A stretch of 64,000 bases of DNA from Thermochromatium tepidum ATCC 43061 (GTDB taxonomy: Bacteria > Pseudomonadota > Gammaproteobacteria > Chromatiales > Chromatiaceae): positions 1,287,501 to 1,351,500 of the forward strand of contig NZ_CP039268.1 of assembly GCF_009664085.1 (NCBI RefSeq), read 5' to 3'. The notes below the pieces were generated by a model. The model was not told the DNA's origin and searched no databases. It worked only from the letters and a program-made list of their open reading frames with translations. Numbering within the stretch: the stretch's first letter is position 1; each line of letters begins with the position of its first letter. Shown here piece after piece: positions 1-9,651 of the stretch. Made by a program: the position numbers and the translations under genes.

Positions 1-19
1 ATGACGGGCAACATGCGGA

Positions 20-1294
20 TCAGAGTCGGGCTTGAGTGGTGGACCGATCGGCTGATGACTCAGCCGTCGGTGTCCGAGACGCTGGGGTTTTGGTGTCCGG
101 CACGGGCATTGTCGCGCCCAGGGTCAGTGCGACGAGCGTGCCGTCGTCGGCATAGACATAGATCCGGTTGCCCACGACCAGCGGACGGGCAGTGATCGGT
201 GCCTTGGTCAGGCGCATCCGCCCCACCAGTCGCCCGTCGCGCTTGTCAAGCAGATGCAGATAGCCCTCGAAGTCGCCGACCAATAGCCGTTCGCCAATGA
301 GCGCCGGCGCAGTGAGCCGACGATAGCGCAGTTGATCCTGCTTCCAGCGCCCGGCCCCGTCGGCCATCTCGGCCCCCCAAACCTGATCTTTGGAGTCGGT
401 CACATAGATCCCGTCGGCGTCGGACGTCAGGCCGGCATAGACCGAGAGTTCGCGCCGCCACAAGACATTGCCCCGGTCGAGATCCACGGCAGCCAGGTCG
501 CCATTGTAGGCACCGACATAGACCCTCGAACCGACCAGGATCGGATCGGCATCGATATCCGTGATCCGCGCCAGTTCGGAACGTCCGCTCGGATGGCTAA
601 TGGTCACCTCCCAGATCGGCAGGCCATCCTTGGGGTCGAGCTTGACCAGCTTGCCGCCTGAGAGCCCGACAATGATCCCATCCTCGGTCAGGGCCGGGGT
701 GCTGCTGCCACGCAGGGTCAGGACCGGCGGTGGATAGTCGATACGCCACTGGAGCTGACCGGTCGCTGCATTCAGGCCATGGAGGCTATCGTCGAGGGTG
801 TGGACAAAGACTTGGCCATTCCCCCCGAACCGCGGGACCGAGAGCACCTCACTGCCGAGCTGGGCGCGCCAGAATTCGCGTCCATCTTGGGTCGAGAGCG
901 CAACGACCTCGCCCTGGCTGGTCCCCAGCACCAGACGGTCGCCGGCCACCTCTGGCCCGCCGCTCAAGGTGAGACCCGTCTCGCGTTGCCAGAGCAGGCG
1001 TCCCGAGTCTGCCGCGAGCGCCACCACGCGCCCGCGTGCATCGGCGACATAGAGCCGCCCATCGGCAAAGGCCGGAACCAGATAGAGCCGCCGTCCCTCG
1101 GTGCCGCGTGTCGGGTGCGTTGACCACAGGGTGTCAAAGCGCGTCTCCTGCGCCAGGGTCGGCAACGGCGATGGGGGGGTCGGGTCTTTCTCCTTGCCGA
1201 ACCAGGGGATACCGCCACAGCCGGTCAGCAACATGACCAGTGCCAGAATCAGGCTGAGCCGCAAGAGCAAGAATCCGAGGCGAAATCTCATCAT
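20..1294 (-). CDS. bamB: Outer-membrane assembly lipoprotein BamB
   Basis: BamB is the beta-propeller lipoprotein of the BAM complex, which folds outer-membrane beta-barrel proteins. The 424-residue product starts with a hydrophobic signal ending in the lipobox LLTGC, so Cys26 would be lipidated. The rest carries repeated PQQ-like blades of the type LYVADARGRVVALAADSG and IYVTDSKDQVWGAEM, as expected for an eight-bladed propeller. It is the last visible gene of a minus-strand operon and lies 17 bases after yfgM. Two ATG codons stand in tandem (1294 and 1291) and either could be the start. Length fits the family. Confidence 0.95.
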   Translation of the reverse strand: MMRFRLGFLLLRLSLILALVMLLTGCGGIPWFGKEKDPTPPSPLPTLAQETRFDTLWSTHPTRGTEGRRLYLVPAFADGRLYVADARGRVVALAADSGRLLWQRETGLTLSGGPEVAGDRLVLGTSQGEVVALSTQDGREFWRAQLGSEVLSVPRFGGNGQVFVHTLDDSLHGLNAATGQLQWRIDYPPPVLTLRGSSTPALTEDGIIVGLSGGKLVKLDPKDGLPIWEVTISHPSGRSELARITDIDADPILVGSRVYVGAYNGDLAAVDLDRGNVLWRRELSVYAGLTSDADGIYVTDSKDQVWGAEMADGAGRWKQDQLRYRRLTAPALIGERLLVGDFEGYLHLLDKRDGRLVGRMRLTKAPITARPLVVGNRIYVYADDGTLVALTLGATMPVPDTKTPASRTPTAESSADRSTTQARL

Positions 1295-1311
1295 GGCGGT
1301 ATCCGGGCCGC

Positions 1312-1950
1312 CTAATCGGCGGCAGGCAGGTTGTCGAGCTTGAGTCGGATCAGTTGCGAGAGGCTGCTGCCGGATTCGATCGCGCGCTGATAGGCCGCGC
1401 GTGCCGCATCCAGGTCGCCGCGTGCGGCGGCGATGTCACCGCGCACCGCGGCGAACTCGCCGGCAAAGGCAGGGCTGACATCGTACTTATCGATCGTCTT
1501 GGACGCCGCGTCGAGTTGGTTGTCGGCGAACTGGAGGCGCGCCAGGCGGAGTGCCGCCAGGCGCGCGATGGCCGGATCGGGTGCGGTGTCGATGGCGTTG
1601 CGAAGCGCGGTCATGGCCTCAGCGGTCTGACCGGCCTCATGGAGTGCCTTGGCCGCAACCAGGTCGCTGAGTGCCGAGTAGGGCGTGGAGCCGAAGTTGT
1701 CCCTGATCGTTTGGGTCTGCTTGGTCACGGACTCGATCTGCTTGTCGGCGGCATTGAGCATCAGTTGCTCAAAGGCGGCAGACGCCTCGCCCGCGGTGCG
1801 CTCCTGGTGCTCGATCCACAGCCGCCAACCCCAGATGGTGGCTAGACCGATGACCGCACCGACGATGACCGAAAGGCCATTGTCCTTCCACCAGGCCTTG
1901 ATCGCCTCGACCTTTTCCTCATCGGTTTCGTAGCTCACGACAGTCTCCAT
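1312..1950 (-). CDS. yfgM: YfgM-like membrane-anchored tetratricopeptide protein (SecYEG ancillary subunit)
   Basis: A short cytoplasmic N-terminus rich in Glu and Lys is followed by one membrane helix (about residues 26-42, LSVIVGAVIGLATIWGW) and a periplasmic region of TPR-like helices. This is the layout of YfgM, which associates with the SecYEG translocon and periplasmic chaperones. I chose the ATG at 1950; the preceding TTG codon extends the frame by one residue only. It sits between hisS and bamB, the usual place in Gammaproteobacteria. Its role here is inferred from family and synteny. Confidence 0.88.
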   Translation of the reverse strand: METVVSYETDEEKVEAIKAWWKDNGLSVIVGAVIGLATIWGWRLWIEHQERTAGEASAAFEQLMLNAADKQIESVTKQTQTIRDNFGSTPYSALSDLVAAKALHEAGQTAEAMTALRNAIDTAPDPAIARLAALRLARLQFADNQLDAASKTIDKYDVSPAFAGEFAAVRGDIAAARGDLDAARAAYQRAIESGSSLSQLIRLKLDNLPAAD

Positions 1951-1959
1951 CAATTGGTT

Positions 1960-3222
1960 TTAAAGCGTCTCGGCGAGGAAGGAGGCCACATCCGCGTAAC
2001 TGAGCTCGCGTTGTTCGGATGTGCCGCGCAGATCCTTCACGCCGATGACGCCGCGTTCCAGTTCTTCATCGCCCAGGATCAGTGCGAAGCGTGCCCCACT
2101 CTTGTCGGCCTTCTTGAACTGGCTCTTGAAGCTGCCGCCGCCGCAGTTTGACTGAAGACGCAGCCTGGGCAAGGCATCGCGCAGTCGTTCCGCCAGTGCG
2201 GGCGCGGCCGCCTCGGCCCGTTCACCGACGGCGACCAGATAGGCGTCAAGGCGCCGCTCGGCAGCAAATCCAGATTGCTCCAGGATCTCGACCAGCCGCT
2301 CTAATCCCAGGGCAAAGCCGACCGCTGGGGTCGGACGCCCGCCGAGCTGTTCGACCAGCCCGTCATAGCGCCCGCCGGCACACACCGTCCCCTGGGTACC
2401 GAGATCCGCGGTGATCCATTCGAAGACGGTGCGATTGTAGTAGTCCAGTCCACGTACTAGACGCGGGTTGATCCGATAGGCGATACCGGCAGCGTCGAGT
2501 CCGGCACACAGACGCTCGAAGTGGGCGCGTGTCTCCTCGCCCAGGACGTCTATGAGGCTGGGGGCGTCAGTCAGCAATCGCTGGGTCTCCGGGTGCTTGG
2601 AATCCAGGATCCGCAGCGGATTGGTGGTCAGGCGCCGCCGGCTGTCGGGGTCGAGCCGATCGGCGCGTGACGCGAGATAATCCAAGAGACGCTCGCGATA
2701 GACCTGACGCTCGGCGCTATCACCCAGGGTGTTGATCTCCAGCCGCAAGCCATCGAGCCCCAGACGCCGCCACAACCGCGCGGTAAGCAAGATGATTTCG
2801 ATGTCGATGTCGGGTCCGGTCAGCCCAAAGGACTCCACGCCGATCTGATGGAACTGCCGATAGCGTCCGCGCTGTGGGCGCTCGTAGCGGAACATGGGCC
2901 CCTGGTACCAGAGCCGTTGCGGCTGCGTCAGCAGTCCGTGCTCGATGGCGGCGCGCACGCAGCCTGCCGTTCCCTCCGGGCGCAGACTGAGGCTGTCGCC
3001 ATGGCGGTCGGCGAAGCTGTACATCTCCTTCTCGACGATGTCGGTCACTTCGCCGATGGAGCGCTTGAACAATTCGGTTACCTCGACCAGGGGGGTGCGG
3101 ATCTCGCTGTAGCCATAGCCGGCCAGCACCTCGCGCGCGGTCTGCTCGACATGCTGCCAGACAGCGATGCGCTCTGGCAGGATGTCATGCATCCCACGGA
3201 TGGCTTGGATGTATTTGCTCAT
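1960..3222 (-). CDS. hisS: Histidyl-tRNA synthetase
   Basis: This class II aminoacyl-tRNA synthetase charges tRNA-His. At 420 residues it has the usual length. Visible motifs are RPEGT (residues 81-85), the histidine-specific LVRGLDYY (255-262), GGRYD (283-287) and motif 3 GFALGLERL (302-310). The C-terminal anticodon-binding domain follows. It lies between rodZ and yfgM. In many relatives ispG comes between rodZ and hisS, but here it is absent and only 45 bases separate them. Confidence 0.98.
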   Translation of the reverse strand: MSKYIQAIRGMHDILPERIAVWQHVEQTAREVLAGYGYSEIRTPLVEVTELFKRSIGEVTDIVEKEMYSFADRHGDSLSLRPEGTAGCVRAAIEHGLLTQPQRLWYQGPMFRYERPQRGRYRQFHQIGVESFGLTGPDIDIEIILLTARLWRRLGLDGLRLEINTLGDSAERQVYRERLLDYLASRADRLDPDSRRRLTTNPLRILDSKHPETQRLLTDAPSLIDVLGEETRAHFERLCAGLDAAGIAYRINPRLVRGLDYYNRTVFEWITADLGTQGTVCAGGRYDGLVEQLGGRPTPAVGFALGLERLVEILEQSGFAAERRLDAYLVAVGERAEAAAPALAERLRDALPRLRLQSNCGGGSFKSQFKKADKSGARFALILGDEELERGVIGVKDLRGTSEQRELSYADVASFLAETL

Positions 3223-3267
3223 GGATGGGGGTGTAAGTCGGGGTCGGTCGGAATTCGGCCAAGGGGA

Positions 3268-4341
3268 TCATTCCATTGAACTTGGGTCGAGCGAGAAGCG
3301 GGCGACATTGCCCTTGGTTCGCCCCTTGAGGTCAAAGGGACGACCGCCGACCGTCAATCGGGTCGCGGCAGTATTGCCGATGACGAACTTATAGGGTGGC
3401 TGGCCATCCAGCACGTGCCGATCCCCCCGGCGCATCTCTCCATTGAGGACCACGCGCCCGTTGGCCCCACGCACATCGACCCAGGAGGTTCCGGTGAATT
3501 CGAGAACGACCTCGGTGGAAGTTGGCACGGGGGCGGGTGCCTGCGGCACGGATTCGGCCCGAGTTTCCGTGTCCAAGGTCGCGTCTTCGTCTTCGGGCGT
3601 GCCCTGGGCACCCGTCAGCGAGCTGGCGGCGACGAGTGTCTCCGTGGGTGCCTGGAGGGGGGGCGCGGCGGGTCCGGTTGGGGTCATGCCGGTGGGTGTG
3701 TGGGATTGAGCGCCGCGTAGCGGGATGCTCTCGGGAGGCGCCGTGATCGTCGTCCCCGGGCCGGCGGCAGAGGTCGGCGTCACGGCATTCATCGCCGCGG
3801 TTGCATTGGGCGTCGTCGAAGACGCCGTGGGGGCGGCGACCGCACTCGCGCTCGCTGTACCCTCGCCCTTGGGCGATAGTGCGAGTGTCTCAGATTGCAG
3901 CGCAGCATCGCGTTGTCCGCGCAGCCAAAGCGTGCTCACCCCAGCGACGAGACCAATCAGCAGCACCACGCTCACCCAAACCCAACGGTTGCCTCTGGAC
4001 GAATGCGCGGAATTGCTCGGGACGCTCGGCGCCTGACCCAGGCTGCCTTCACGCGCCGGCACCATGGCGCGATAGGCTGCGACAAGGGGCGTTGAATCGG
4101 TCCCCAGTAGTCTGGCGTAGTTCTTGATGTAACCGATGACGAACACGGGTGCTGGCAGACGCTCGTATTGATCGCCCTCGATCGCCTCCACCACGTGGCG
4201 TTGAAGGTGGAGTTGGGCCGCGACCCGCTCGATGTCGAGCTTACGCGACTCCCGCAGTGCCCGCAGTCGGCGACCCGGGGTGTCGTTTGGATCCAGCATC
4301 TTGGGATCGTCTGACGGCGTGGTGTTGATCGATGGAGTCAT
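3268..4341 (-). CDS. rodZ: Cytoskeletal helix-turn-helix protein RodZ
   Basis: RodZ links MreB to the elongasome and helps set rod shape. An N-terminal Cro/CI-type helix-turn-helix (RLRALRESRKLDIERVAAQL and onward) is followed by one membrane helix (WVWVSVVLLIGLVAGVSTLW), a low-complexity Pro/Thr/Ala stretch and a C-terminal beta domain of the DUF4115 type ending near FDLKGRTKGNVARFSLD. The frame is open from a GTG at 4365. I prefer the ATG at 4341, but neither has a clear ribosome binding site and an ATG further in is also possible. Membership of the pilW-rodZ-hisS operon supports the call. Confidence 0.9.
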   Translation of the reverse strand: MTPSINTTPSDDPKMLDPNDTPGRRLRALRESRKLDIERVAAQLHLQRHVVEAIEGDQYERLPAPVFVIGYIKNYARLLGTDSTPLVAAYRAMVPAREGSLGQAPSVPSNSAHSSRGNRWVWVSVVLLIGLVAGVSTLWLRGQRDAALQSETLALSPKGEGTASASAVAAPTASSTTPNATAAMNAVTPTSAAGPGTTITAPPESIPLRGAQSHTPTGMTPTGPAAPPLQAPTETLVAASSLTGAQGTPEDEDATLDTETRAESVPQAPAPVPTSTEVVLEFTGTSWVDVRGANGRVVLNGEMRRGDRHVLDGQPPYKFVIGNTAATRLTVGGRPFDLKGRTKGNVARFSLDPSSME

Positions 4342-4447
4342 GGCGTGATCAATGGTCGGTATCACTTGAATTGGACGGTTTGTCGAACTGGCCGGCGACG
4401 AGTGCCAAGCTCGGCCCGGTCGTTCTTAATCCTAACTAATGTGTCGT

Positions 4448-5236
4448 CTAGGGGACGCGACCCGGCTTCGTCGAGTCGGAGAAGCTCTTGTTTAATACAT
4501 CCTGATAGAAGGCAGCACGCTTGCGATTGCCGAGCGCGCGTTCGGCCTCGAGACCGACCTGGAGCGCAATGCGCGAGACGGCGGGTGTGCGAACCGTCTC
4601 TGGCTTGAAATAGCGGTCGATGTAGTCCTTGGCGGCCTTGGCATCGCCGCGCTTCATTTTCAGCTCGGCGAGCTTGGCCAGCGGGGCACCAAAGTTGGGG
4701 TTCGCTTGGATGGCCGCGCGGTAATAGTCCTCGGCCTTGGTCGTGTCGCCCGCCTCGACGGCGCAGTTGCCGGCGTTGGTCAGGGCGATCCAGGGCGTGG
4801 CATAGACGGGATTAGCGGCGGCCTTGACGAACTGTGCATCGGCTTCAGTGTAGCGGCGCTGATTGCACAGGAAGGAGCCATAGGCATTGAGCACATCCGG
4901 ATTGTTCGGGGCAAGTCGTGTGGCGTACTCATAGTGTTTGGCGGCCTCGTCGGTTTGCTTTAGCTGTTCGAACAGGAAGGCCAGCCAGACGTGTGCCGGC
5001 GCATATTTGGAATCGGTCTTGACGGCCTGCTGGGCGCGGCGCAGGGCAACCTCGGTCTGGCCCAGTCGTTGGTATTCCTTGGCCAGATCGACATAGAGCT
5101 TGGCCGGACTATCATCTTGGGTCAGGCCCAGTTCCTCGTCGCCTGTCTTCAGGGACGACTTGCCGCCACAGGACGACAGCGCCAGGCAGAGACCAAAGAC
5201 CATGGAGTGTCTTGGATCGATGCGCTTTGTATTCAT
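4448..5236 (-). CDS. pilW: Type IV pilus biogenesis/stability lipoprotein PilW (PilF)
   Basis: PilW/PilF is an outer-membrane lipoprotein made of tetratricopeptide repeats that helps PilQ secretin assemble. The product has a short signal with a lipobox-like LALSSC, then about six TPR units (for example [20 protein letters not shown]). The start is the ATG at 5236, which overlaps the rlmN stop as ATGA and indicates translational coupling. The frame is open further upstream inside rlmN, but that extension has no signal-peptide character. rlmN-pilW-rodZ order is conserved in Gammaproteobacteria. Confidence 0.92.
   Translation of the reverse strand: MNTKRIDPRHSMVFGLCLALSSCGGKSSLKTGDEELGLTQDDSPAKLYVDLAKEYQRLGQTEVALRRAQQAVKTDSKYAPAHVWLAFLFEQLKQTDEAAKHYEYATRLAPNNPDVLNAYGSFLCNQRRYTEADAQFVKAAANPVYATPWIALTNAGNCAVEAGDTTKAEDYYRAAIQANPNFGAPLAKLAELKMKRGDAKAAKDYIDRYFKPETVRTPAVSRIALQVGLEAERALGNRKRAAFYQDVLNKSFSDSTKPGRVP
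5233..5236 (-). other. ATGA stop/start overlap coupling rlmN to pilW
   Basis: On the minus strand the rlmN stop TGA and the pilW start ATG share bases in ATGA. This fixes the pilW start and suggests termination-reinitiation coupling. Confidence 0.85.
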
Positions 5237-6330
5237 CGCGCCTCCAGCCTTTCCTTGAACTCGATTCGGACGCGCCCGCACCGTCCGGTGCGATCCCGAA
5301 CGCGCCCGACCAGTTGGCCGCAGGCGGCGGCGATCTCGTCGCCGCGGGTCTTACGTGTCATGGCAAAGAGGCCGGAGCGCACGAGACGTGCGCGGAAGGT
5401 CTCGACCCGCTCTGGCGGCGAGGTGCCGAAATCGCTGCCGGCGAATGGGTTGAAGGGAATCAGATTGACCTTGGACGGCACGCCTTCGAGCAGACGGATG
5501 AGCTGTTTGGCGTGCGTCGGGCTGTCGTTGATGCCGTCGAGCATCACATATTCCCAGGTGATCTTGCGCCGCTTATCGCCTGCGACATAGTGTTTGCAAG
5601 CAGGGATCAGCTCAGCGAGTGGATACTTGCGGTTGATCGGCACCAGCACGTCGCGCAGGGCATCGTTCGGTGCATGCAACGAGACGGCCAGCGAGACGTC
5701 GCTGACCTCGCGCAGCCGGTAGATGTTGGGTACGATGCCCGAGGTGCTCAGGGTCACACGCTGCTTGGCCAGCATATAGGCCAGATCGTCCTGCATGATG
5801 TCCATGGCCCTGACCACGGGCTCGAAGTTGGCCAGCGGCTCGCCCATGCCCATCATGACCACGTTGGTTGGCGCGACGCCGAGCCGCCGCGTGGCCTGCC
5901 AAACCTGACCGATGATCTCGGCAACGCTCAGGTTGCGGTTGAAGCCCTGGCGCGCGGTGGCGCAGAAGGCGCACTCGAGCGCGCAACCGACCTGAGAAGA
6001 CACGCACAGGGTGCGGCGCTTGCCCTCAGGGATGAACACGGTCTCGATCCGCTGTCCGTCGTCCAGTTCCAGCACCCACTTGACGGTGCCGTCGGCGGAC
6101 GGGTGGGTCTCAAGGATGCGCGGCAGCCGGATCTCGACCGTATCGCGCAGGGCTAAGCGCAGGCGCTTGGGTAGATCGGTCATGGCGTCGAAGTCGACGA
6201 CGCCATGCTTGTGCATCCACTTGAAGAGATTGCGGCCATGGAACGCCTTAAAACCGAGCGCCGTCACCAGCGACTCGCAACCTGCGAGGTCGAGGTCAAG
6301 CGGATTGGGTCTGGCCGAGGTGGCGCTCAT
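5233..6330 (-). CDS. rlmN: Dual-specificity 23S rRNA/tRNA adenine-C2 methyltransferase RlmN
   Basis: RlmN is a radical-SAM enzyme that methylates C2 of A2503 in 23S rRNA and A37 in some tRNAs. The 365-residue product contains the CxxxCxxC cluster motif as Cys116, Cys120 and Cys123 (CALECAFC), the [10 protein letters not shown] segment and a C-terminal AAACGQL that carries the second catalytic cysteine. It is followed directly by pilW with a 4-base overlap and preceded by ndk. Length and motifs are complete. Confidence 0.97.
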   Translation of the reverse strand: MSATSARPNPLDLDLAGCESLVTALGFKAFHGRNLFKWMHKHGVVDFDAMTDLPKRLRLALRDTVEIRLPRILETHPSADGTVKWVLELDDGQRIETVFIPEGKRRTLCVSSQVGCALECAFCATARQGFNRNLSVAEIIGQVWQATRRLGVAPTNVVMMGMGEPLANFEPVVRAMDIMQDDLAYMLAKQRVTLSTSGIVPNIYRLREVSDVSLAVSLHAPNDALRDVLVPINRKYPLAELIPACKHYVAGDKRRKITWEYVMLDGINDSPTHAKQLIRLLEGVPSKVNLIPFNPFAGSDFGTSPPERVETFRARLVRSGLFAMTRKTRGDEIAAACGQLVGRVRDRTGRCGRVRIEFKERLEAR

Positions 6331-6350
6331 GGCGGTCCTGATCGTCTCGA

Positions 6351-6779
6351 TCAGCGGGTACGGGGGCAGACGCCCTCGGGGAAGAAGAAGGCGATCTCGA
6401 CGGCGGCGTTCTCCGGCGAGTCCGAACCGTGCACGGCGTTCTCGGTGAAGGAGTCGGCGAAGTCGGCGCGGATGGTACCGGGCGCGGCCTGGGCCGGGTT
6501 GGTGGCACCCATGATCTTGCGGTTCTTGGCCACGGCATCCTCACCTTCCAGCACCTGGACCATCACAGGGCCGGAGATCATGAAGTCAACCAGTTCGTCG
6601 AAAAAGGGCTTGCCCTGATGGATGGCATAGAAGGCGCTGGCCTGCTCACGGCTCATGTGCAGCATGCGCGCGGCGACGATCTTGAGTCCGGCGGCCTCAA
6701 AACGGCTGAGGATGGCGCCGATGGCGTCCTTGGCGACGGCGTTCGGCTTGATGATGGAAAGGGTGCGCTCAATAGCCAT
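6351..6779 (-). CDS. ndk: Nucleoside diphosphate kinase
   Basis: Ndk transfers the gamma phosphate between nucleoside tri- and diphosphates through a phospho-histidine. The 142-residue product shows the family signature [10 protein letters not shown] with catalytic His117 and the N-terminal [12 protein letters not shown]. An AGGAG ribosome binding site lies a few bases before the ATG. It is the first visible gene of the minus-strand ndk-rlmN-pilW-rodZ-hisS-yfgM-bamB operon, so the operon promoter probably lies in 6780-6920. I do not see a convincing -35/-10 pair there. Confidence 0.97.
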   Translation of the reverse strand: MAIERTLSIIKPNAVAKDAIGAILSRFEAAGLKIVAARMLHMSREQASAFYAIHQGKPFFDELVDFMISGPVMVQVLEGEDAVAKNRKIMGATNPAQAAPGTIRADFADSFTENAVHGSDSPENAAVEIAFFFPEGVCPRTR

Positions 6780-6920
6780 GCGGGCTCCTAACGAAATGGG
6801 GCGGCGTTTGGTAACGAGGGTTTTGGAGTTGGAATTCGACGCGAATTAGAACGCTGTCGAGAGGCGGCTGGTTCGGTCCGAACGTGGACGGTCCGATGGA
6901 TTCCAGCGGCATCTGTGTTC

Positions 6921-7180
6921 GTTGACATCCTCCCAGGCCAGAAGGCCGGAGATTCCTACGGCGCTTTAAGGCGCGGCATTGCGCCACACCTTAAAGTCGC
7001 TTCGATGGGTTCCTGGACCGAGTGCGCAACCGCTGCTCGTCTCTCCACAGGCGTGACTTCCGGCGTGCCCCGCCGTCGGTCGCCTTGGGTATCGGCGACA
7101 ACATGATTGTAGGACGGCTGCGCCGTCCGCGCGATCCTTCCCTGACCTTCAGGCCGAGGCTTGTCGCGCACCGGGTCAAT
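6921..7180 (-). mobile_element. Reduced IS200/IS605 (IS1341-type) element: left end, TnpB tail, right end
   Basis: Read on the minus strand, this 260-base block starts with TTGACCCGGTGCGCGAC and ends with a hairpin followed by GGGAGGATGTCAAC. That is the typical right end of IS1341-type elements. Between them lies a frame ending GTPEVTPVERRAAVAHS then QEPIEATL, which looks like the disordered C-terminal tail of TnpB. All catalytic parts of TnpB are gone. In this family the tnpB 3' end plus right end is the region that encodes the omega RNA. Related blocks occur at 26066-26220, 26677-26806 and 38962-39012. Nothing else is recognisable in the 545-base gap between ndk and the next gene. Confidence 0.7.
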
Positions 7181-7324
7181 CCACTAAGTCTAATGGTAGC
7201 GGTCTGGTCGGGCAATGGCGCGATGCTGGGATCTCGGCCCAAGTGTCGTCGGGTCGCCCTGGCTACAGGTGTCACCCGGCGATGGTGCGATCTCCTGATA
7301 TACAGGATACAGGTAGAGATTTGA

Positions 7325-8281
7325 ATGAGCCGATACGATGTTTTCAATGGCGATGCCGATGGACTCTGTGCCCTGCATCAATTAAGGCTGATCGAGCCGA
7401 TCGAGAGCCGACTCATAACCGGCCCCAAGCGCGAGATCGATCTGCTGGCCCGCGTTCCTGTGGATCAGGCCGAGTCTGTGACCGTGCTCGACATCGCGAT
7501 GGAGAAGAATGCCGCGGCACTGTGCGCCCTGCTGGAGGCCGGCGTGCCTGTCACTTATTTCGATCATCATTTTCCAGGCGAGATTCCAAGGCATCCGGGG
7601 TTGAGTGCCTATCTGGACATGCGGCCCGAGACCTGTACCAGTCTGCTGGTCGATGCCTTTCTCGCTGGACGGGCGCGCGCCTGGGCCGTGGTCGGAGCCT
7701 TCGGCGACAACCTCGATCATGTGGCGCGCCAGGTCGCCGAATCGCTGGGGCTGGATGCGCCCGAGATCGAGTGTCTACGCGAACTGGGGATCTGTCTCAA
7801 CTACAATGGTTACGGTCTCAGTATCGAGGATCTGCACCTTGCGCCGGATGCACTCTATCGGTGCCTCCAGCCTTACGCGAATCCGTTGGACTTTATCAAC
7901 GAAGAGACTGCCTTTGCGCGACTGTGTGATGGATATGCCGACGACATGGCGCGCGCGCGTGCCCTCAGGCCCGAGTACGAGGACGCCAAGCACCGTCTCG
8001 TGATTCTGCCGGACGCCTCCTGGGCACGGCGCGCGAGCGGCACCTATGCCAACGAATTGGCTTGGGCGGCACCCGAGAAGGCGCATGCCATCCTCACGCG
8101 CCTGAGCACAGGTGGCTTTCTGATCAGTGTCCGCGCCCCGGTGGCGCGTCCTCGGGGTGCCGACCAGCTCTGCCGTCGCTTCCCGACCGGAGGCGGGCGC
8201 GCGGGCGCAGCCGGTATCAATCATCTGCCCGAGGCCGATTACGACGCCTTTTTGGAGGCATTCCGCACGGCCTTCGCCTGA
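7325..8281 (+). CDS. DHH-family phosphoesterase
   Basis: The N-terminus has [10 protein letters not shown] (residues 8-17), and the eponymous Asp80-His81-His82 sits in YFDHHFPGE. The C-terminus carries a glycine-rich [14 protein letters not shown] resembling the substrate-binding part of the DHHA1 domain. DHH proteins are metal-dependent phosphoesterases acting on phosphodiesters such as pAp, nanoRNA or cyclic dinucleotides. At 318 residues it is close to NrnA length, but the spacing of motifs does not let me name the substrate. It precedes prfB on the same strand, with 91 bases between. Confidence 0.75.
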   Translation: MSRYDVFNGDADGLCALHQLRLIEPIESRLITGPKREIDLLARVPVDQAESVTVLDIAMEKNAAALCALLEAGVPVTYFDHHFPGEIPRHPGLSAYLDMRPETCTSLLVDAFLAGRARAWAVVGAFGDNLDHVARQVAESLGLDAPEIECLRELGICLNYNGYGLSIEDLHLAPDALYRCLQPYANPLDFINEETAFARLCDGYADDMARARALRPEYEDAKHRLVILPDASWARRASGTYANELAWAAPEKAHAILTRLSTGGFLISVRAPVARPRGADQLCRRFPTGGGRAGAAGINHLPEADYDAFLEAFRTAFA

Positions 8282-8372
8282 GTGAGGCTCCGATATTCGC
8301 GCTTTGCAATCACTGGAAAGGCCCTGTGACGGCAGGATATGATTTCAATTTTTTACCCGGCTTGGATCTCTC

Positions 8373-9471
8373 ATGCTTGACATCAATCCGATCGCCCATC
8401 AAATCGCTGATCTTAAGGGACGCGTCGAGTCCCTCAGGGGGTATCTTTGACTACGCCGAACGCAGGGATCGGCTGACCGAGGTCCTGCGCGAGCTGGAGG
8501 ATCCCAACATTTGGAACGATCCGGCCCGCGCCCAGGCACTCGGACGCGAGCGCGCGGCGCTGGAGGCCGTGGTGCTCAGGCTCGACGAGCTGAACGGCGC
8601 GCTGGCCGACGCCGACGACCTGCTCGCGCTCGCCGCCGAGGAGTCCGACGAGGCGACGCTTGAATCTCTGGTCGCCGATCTCAAGAACTATGAATCGCGC
8701 GTGTCTGAACTCGAGTTTCGGCGCATGTTCTCTGGCGAGATGGATGCTTGCAATGCCTTTCTCGACATCCAGGCCGGCTCGGGTGGCACCGAGGCCCAGG
8801 ATTGGGCGGAGATGCTGCTTCGCATGTATCTGCGCTGGGGTGAGCGACGCGGCTTCAAGACCGAGCTGATGGAGGTCTCGGCGGGCGAGGTCGCCGGTAT
8901 CAAGTCGGCGACCGTCAGGTTCGAGGGCGACTATGCCTTCGGCTGGCTGCGCACCGAGATCGGTGTGCATCGTTTAGTGCGCAAGTCGCCCTTCGACTCA
9001 GGTAACCGACGGCATACGTCCTTCGCCTCGGTGTTCGTCTCGCCCGAGGTCGACGACTCGGTCGAGATCGAAATCAACCCAGCGGATCTGCGCATCGATG
9101 TCTATCGGGCCAGTGGTGCCGGCGGCCAGCACGTCAACCGCACCGAGTCGGCGGTGCGCATCACCCATCTCCCCACAGGGATCGTGGTCCAGTGTCAGAA
9201 CGACCGTTCGCAGCACAAGAACAAGGATCAGGCGATGAAGCAGCTCAGGTCCAAACTCTACGAGTTGGAGATGCAGAAACGTCGCGCCAGTCAGCAGGCC
9301 CTGGAAGACAGCAAGTCCGATATCGGTTGGGGCAGCCAGATCCGTTCCTATGTGCTCGACCAGTCGCGCATCAAGGATCTGCGCACTGGGGTGGAGATCG
9401 CCAATACCCAAGCTGTACTCGACGGCCATCTCGACCCCTTCATCGAAGCCAGCCTCAAGAGTGGACTCTGA
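8373..9471 (+). CDS. prfB: Peptide chain release factor 2 (programmed +1 frameshift)
   Basis: RF2 recognises UGA and UAA and triggers peptide release. The start is ATG at 8373. Codons 1-25 end at an in-frame TGA (8448-8450), and translation continues in the +1 frame from GAC at 8449, giving join(8373..8447,8449..9471) and 365 residues. The second part contains the tripeptide anticodon SPF (about residues 204-206) and the catalytic GGQ at residues 250-252 ([12 protein letters not shown]). Length matches the family. The long open frame running upstream from 8062 is not used, because it lies inside the DHH gene. Confidence 0.97.
8435..8451 (+). promoter_or_regulatory. RF2 autoregulatory frameshift site
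   Basis: AGGGGGTATCTTTGAC (8436-8451) contains the internal Shine-Dalgarno-like AGGGGG, the slippery CTT and the UGA stop followed by C. It matches the classical bacterial prfB site. When RF2 is scarce the ribosome slips +1 at CTT and completes the protein. Confidence 0.96.
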
Positions 9472-9491
9472 CCCCCGGTACACGCGAGATC

Positions 9492-9626
9492 GAACCGCTA
9501 GAGAAGCAAAGGGCGCGAAGAATTTGAGTGGCCGTCCGTAAAAGTTGGAGGCGGTCGTCTGCAAACTGTCTCCTTGGTGCACCAAGGACCCACAGTCAAT
9601 CGGCGCCCTTTGCACCTTTGCGGTTC
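9492..9626. repeat. MITE-like element with terminal inverted repeats and a central palindrome
   Basis: The gap between prfB and lysS holds two inverted arms. GAACCGC (9492-9498) and GCAAAGGGCGC (9506-9516) pair with GCGCCCTTTGC (9603-9613) and GCGGTTC (9620-9626). In the middle lies an exact 18-base palindrome TCCTTGGTGCACCAAGGA (9571-9588). There is no open frame of note and no T-run, so it is not an obvious terminator. It could be a miniature transposable element or a structured leader of lysS. Confidence 0.5.
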
Positions 9627-9651
9627 CAACATTTAGCCTTCAGGAAACCGC

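Noticed and set aside
8062-8372. Upstream extension of the prfB reading frame
   Set aside because: It lies inside the DHH gene in another frame. The true N-terminus is in the 0 frame before the frameshift site.
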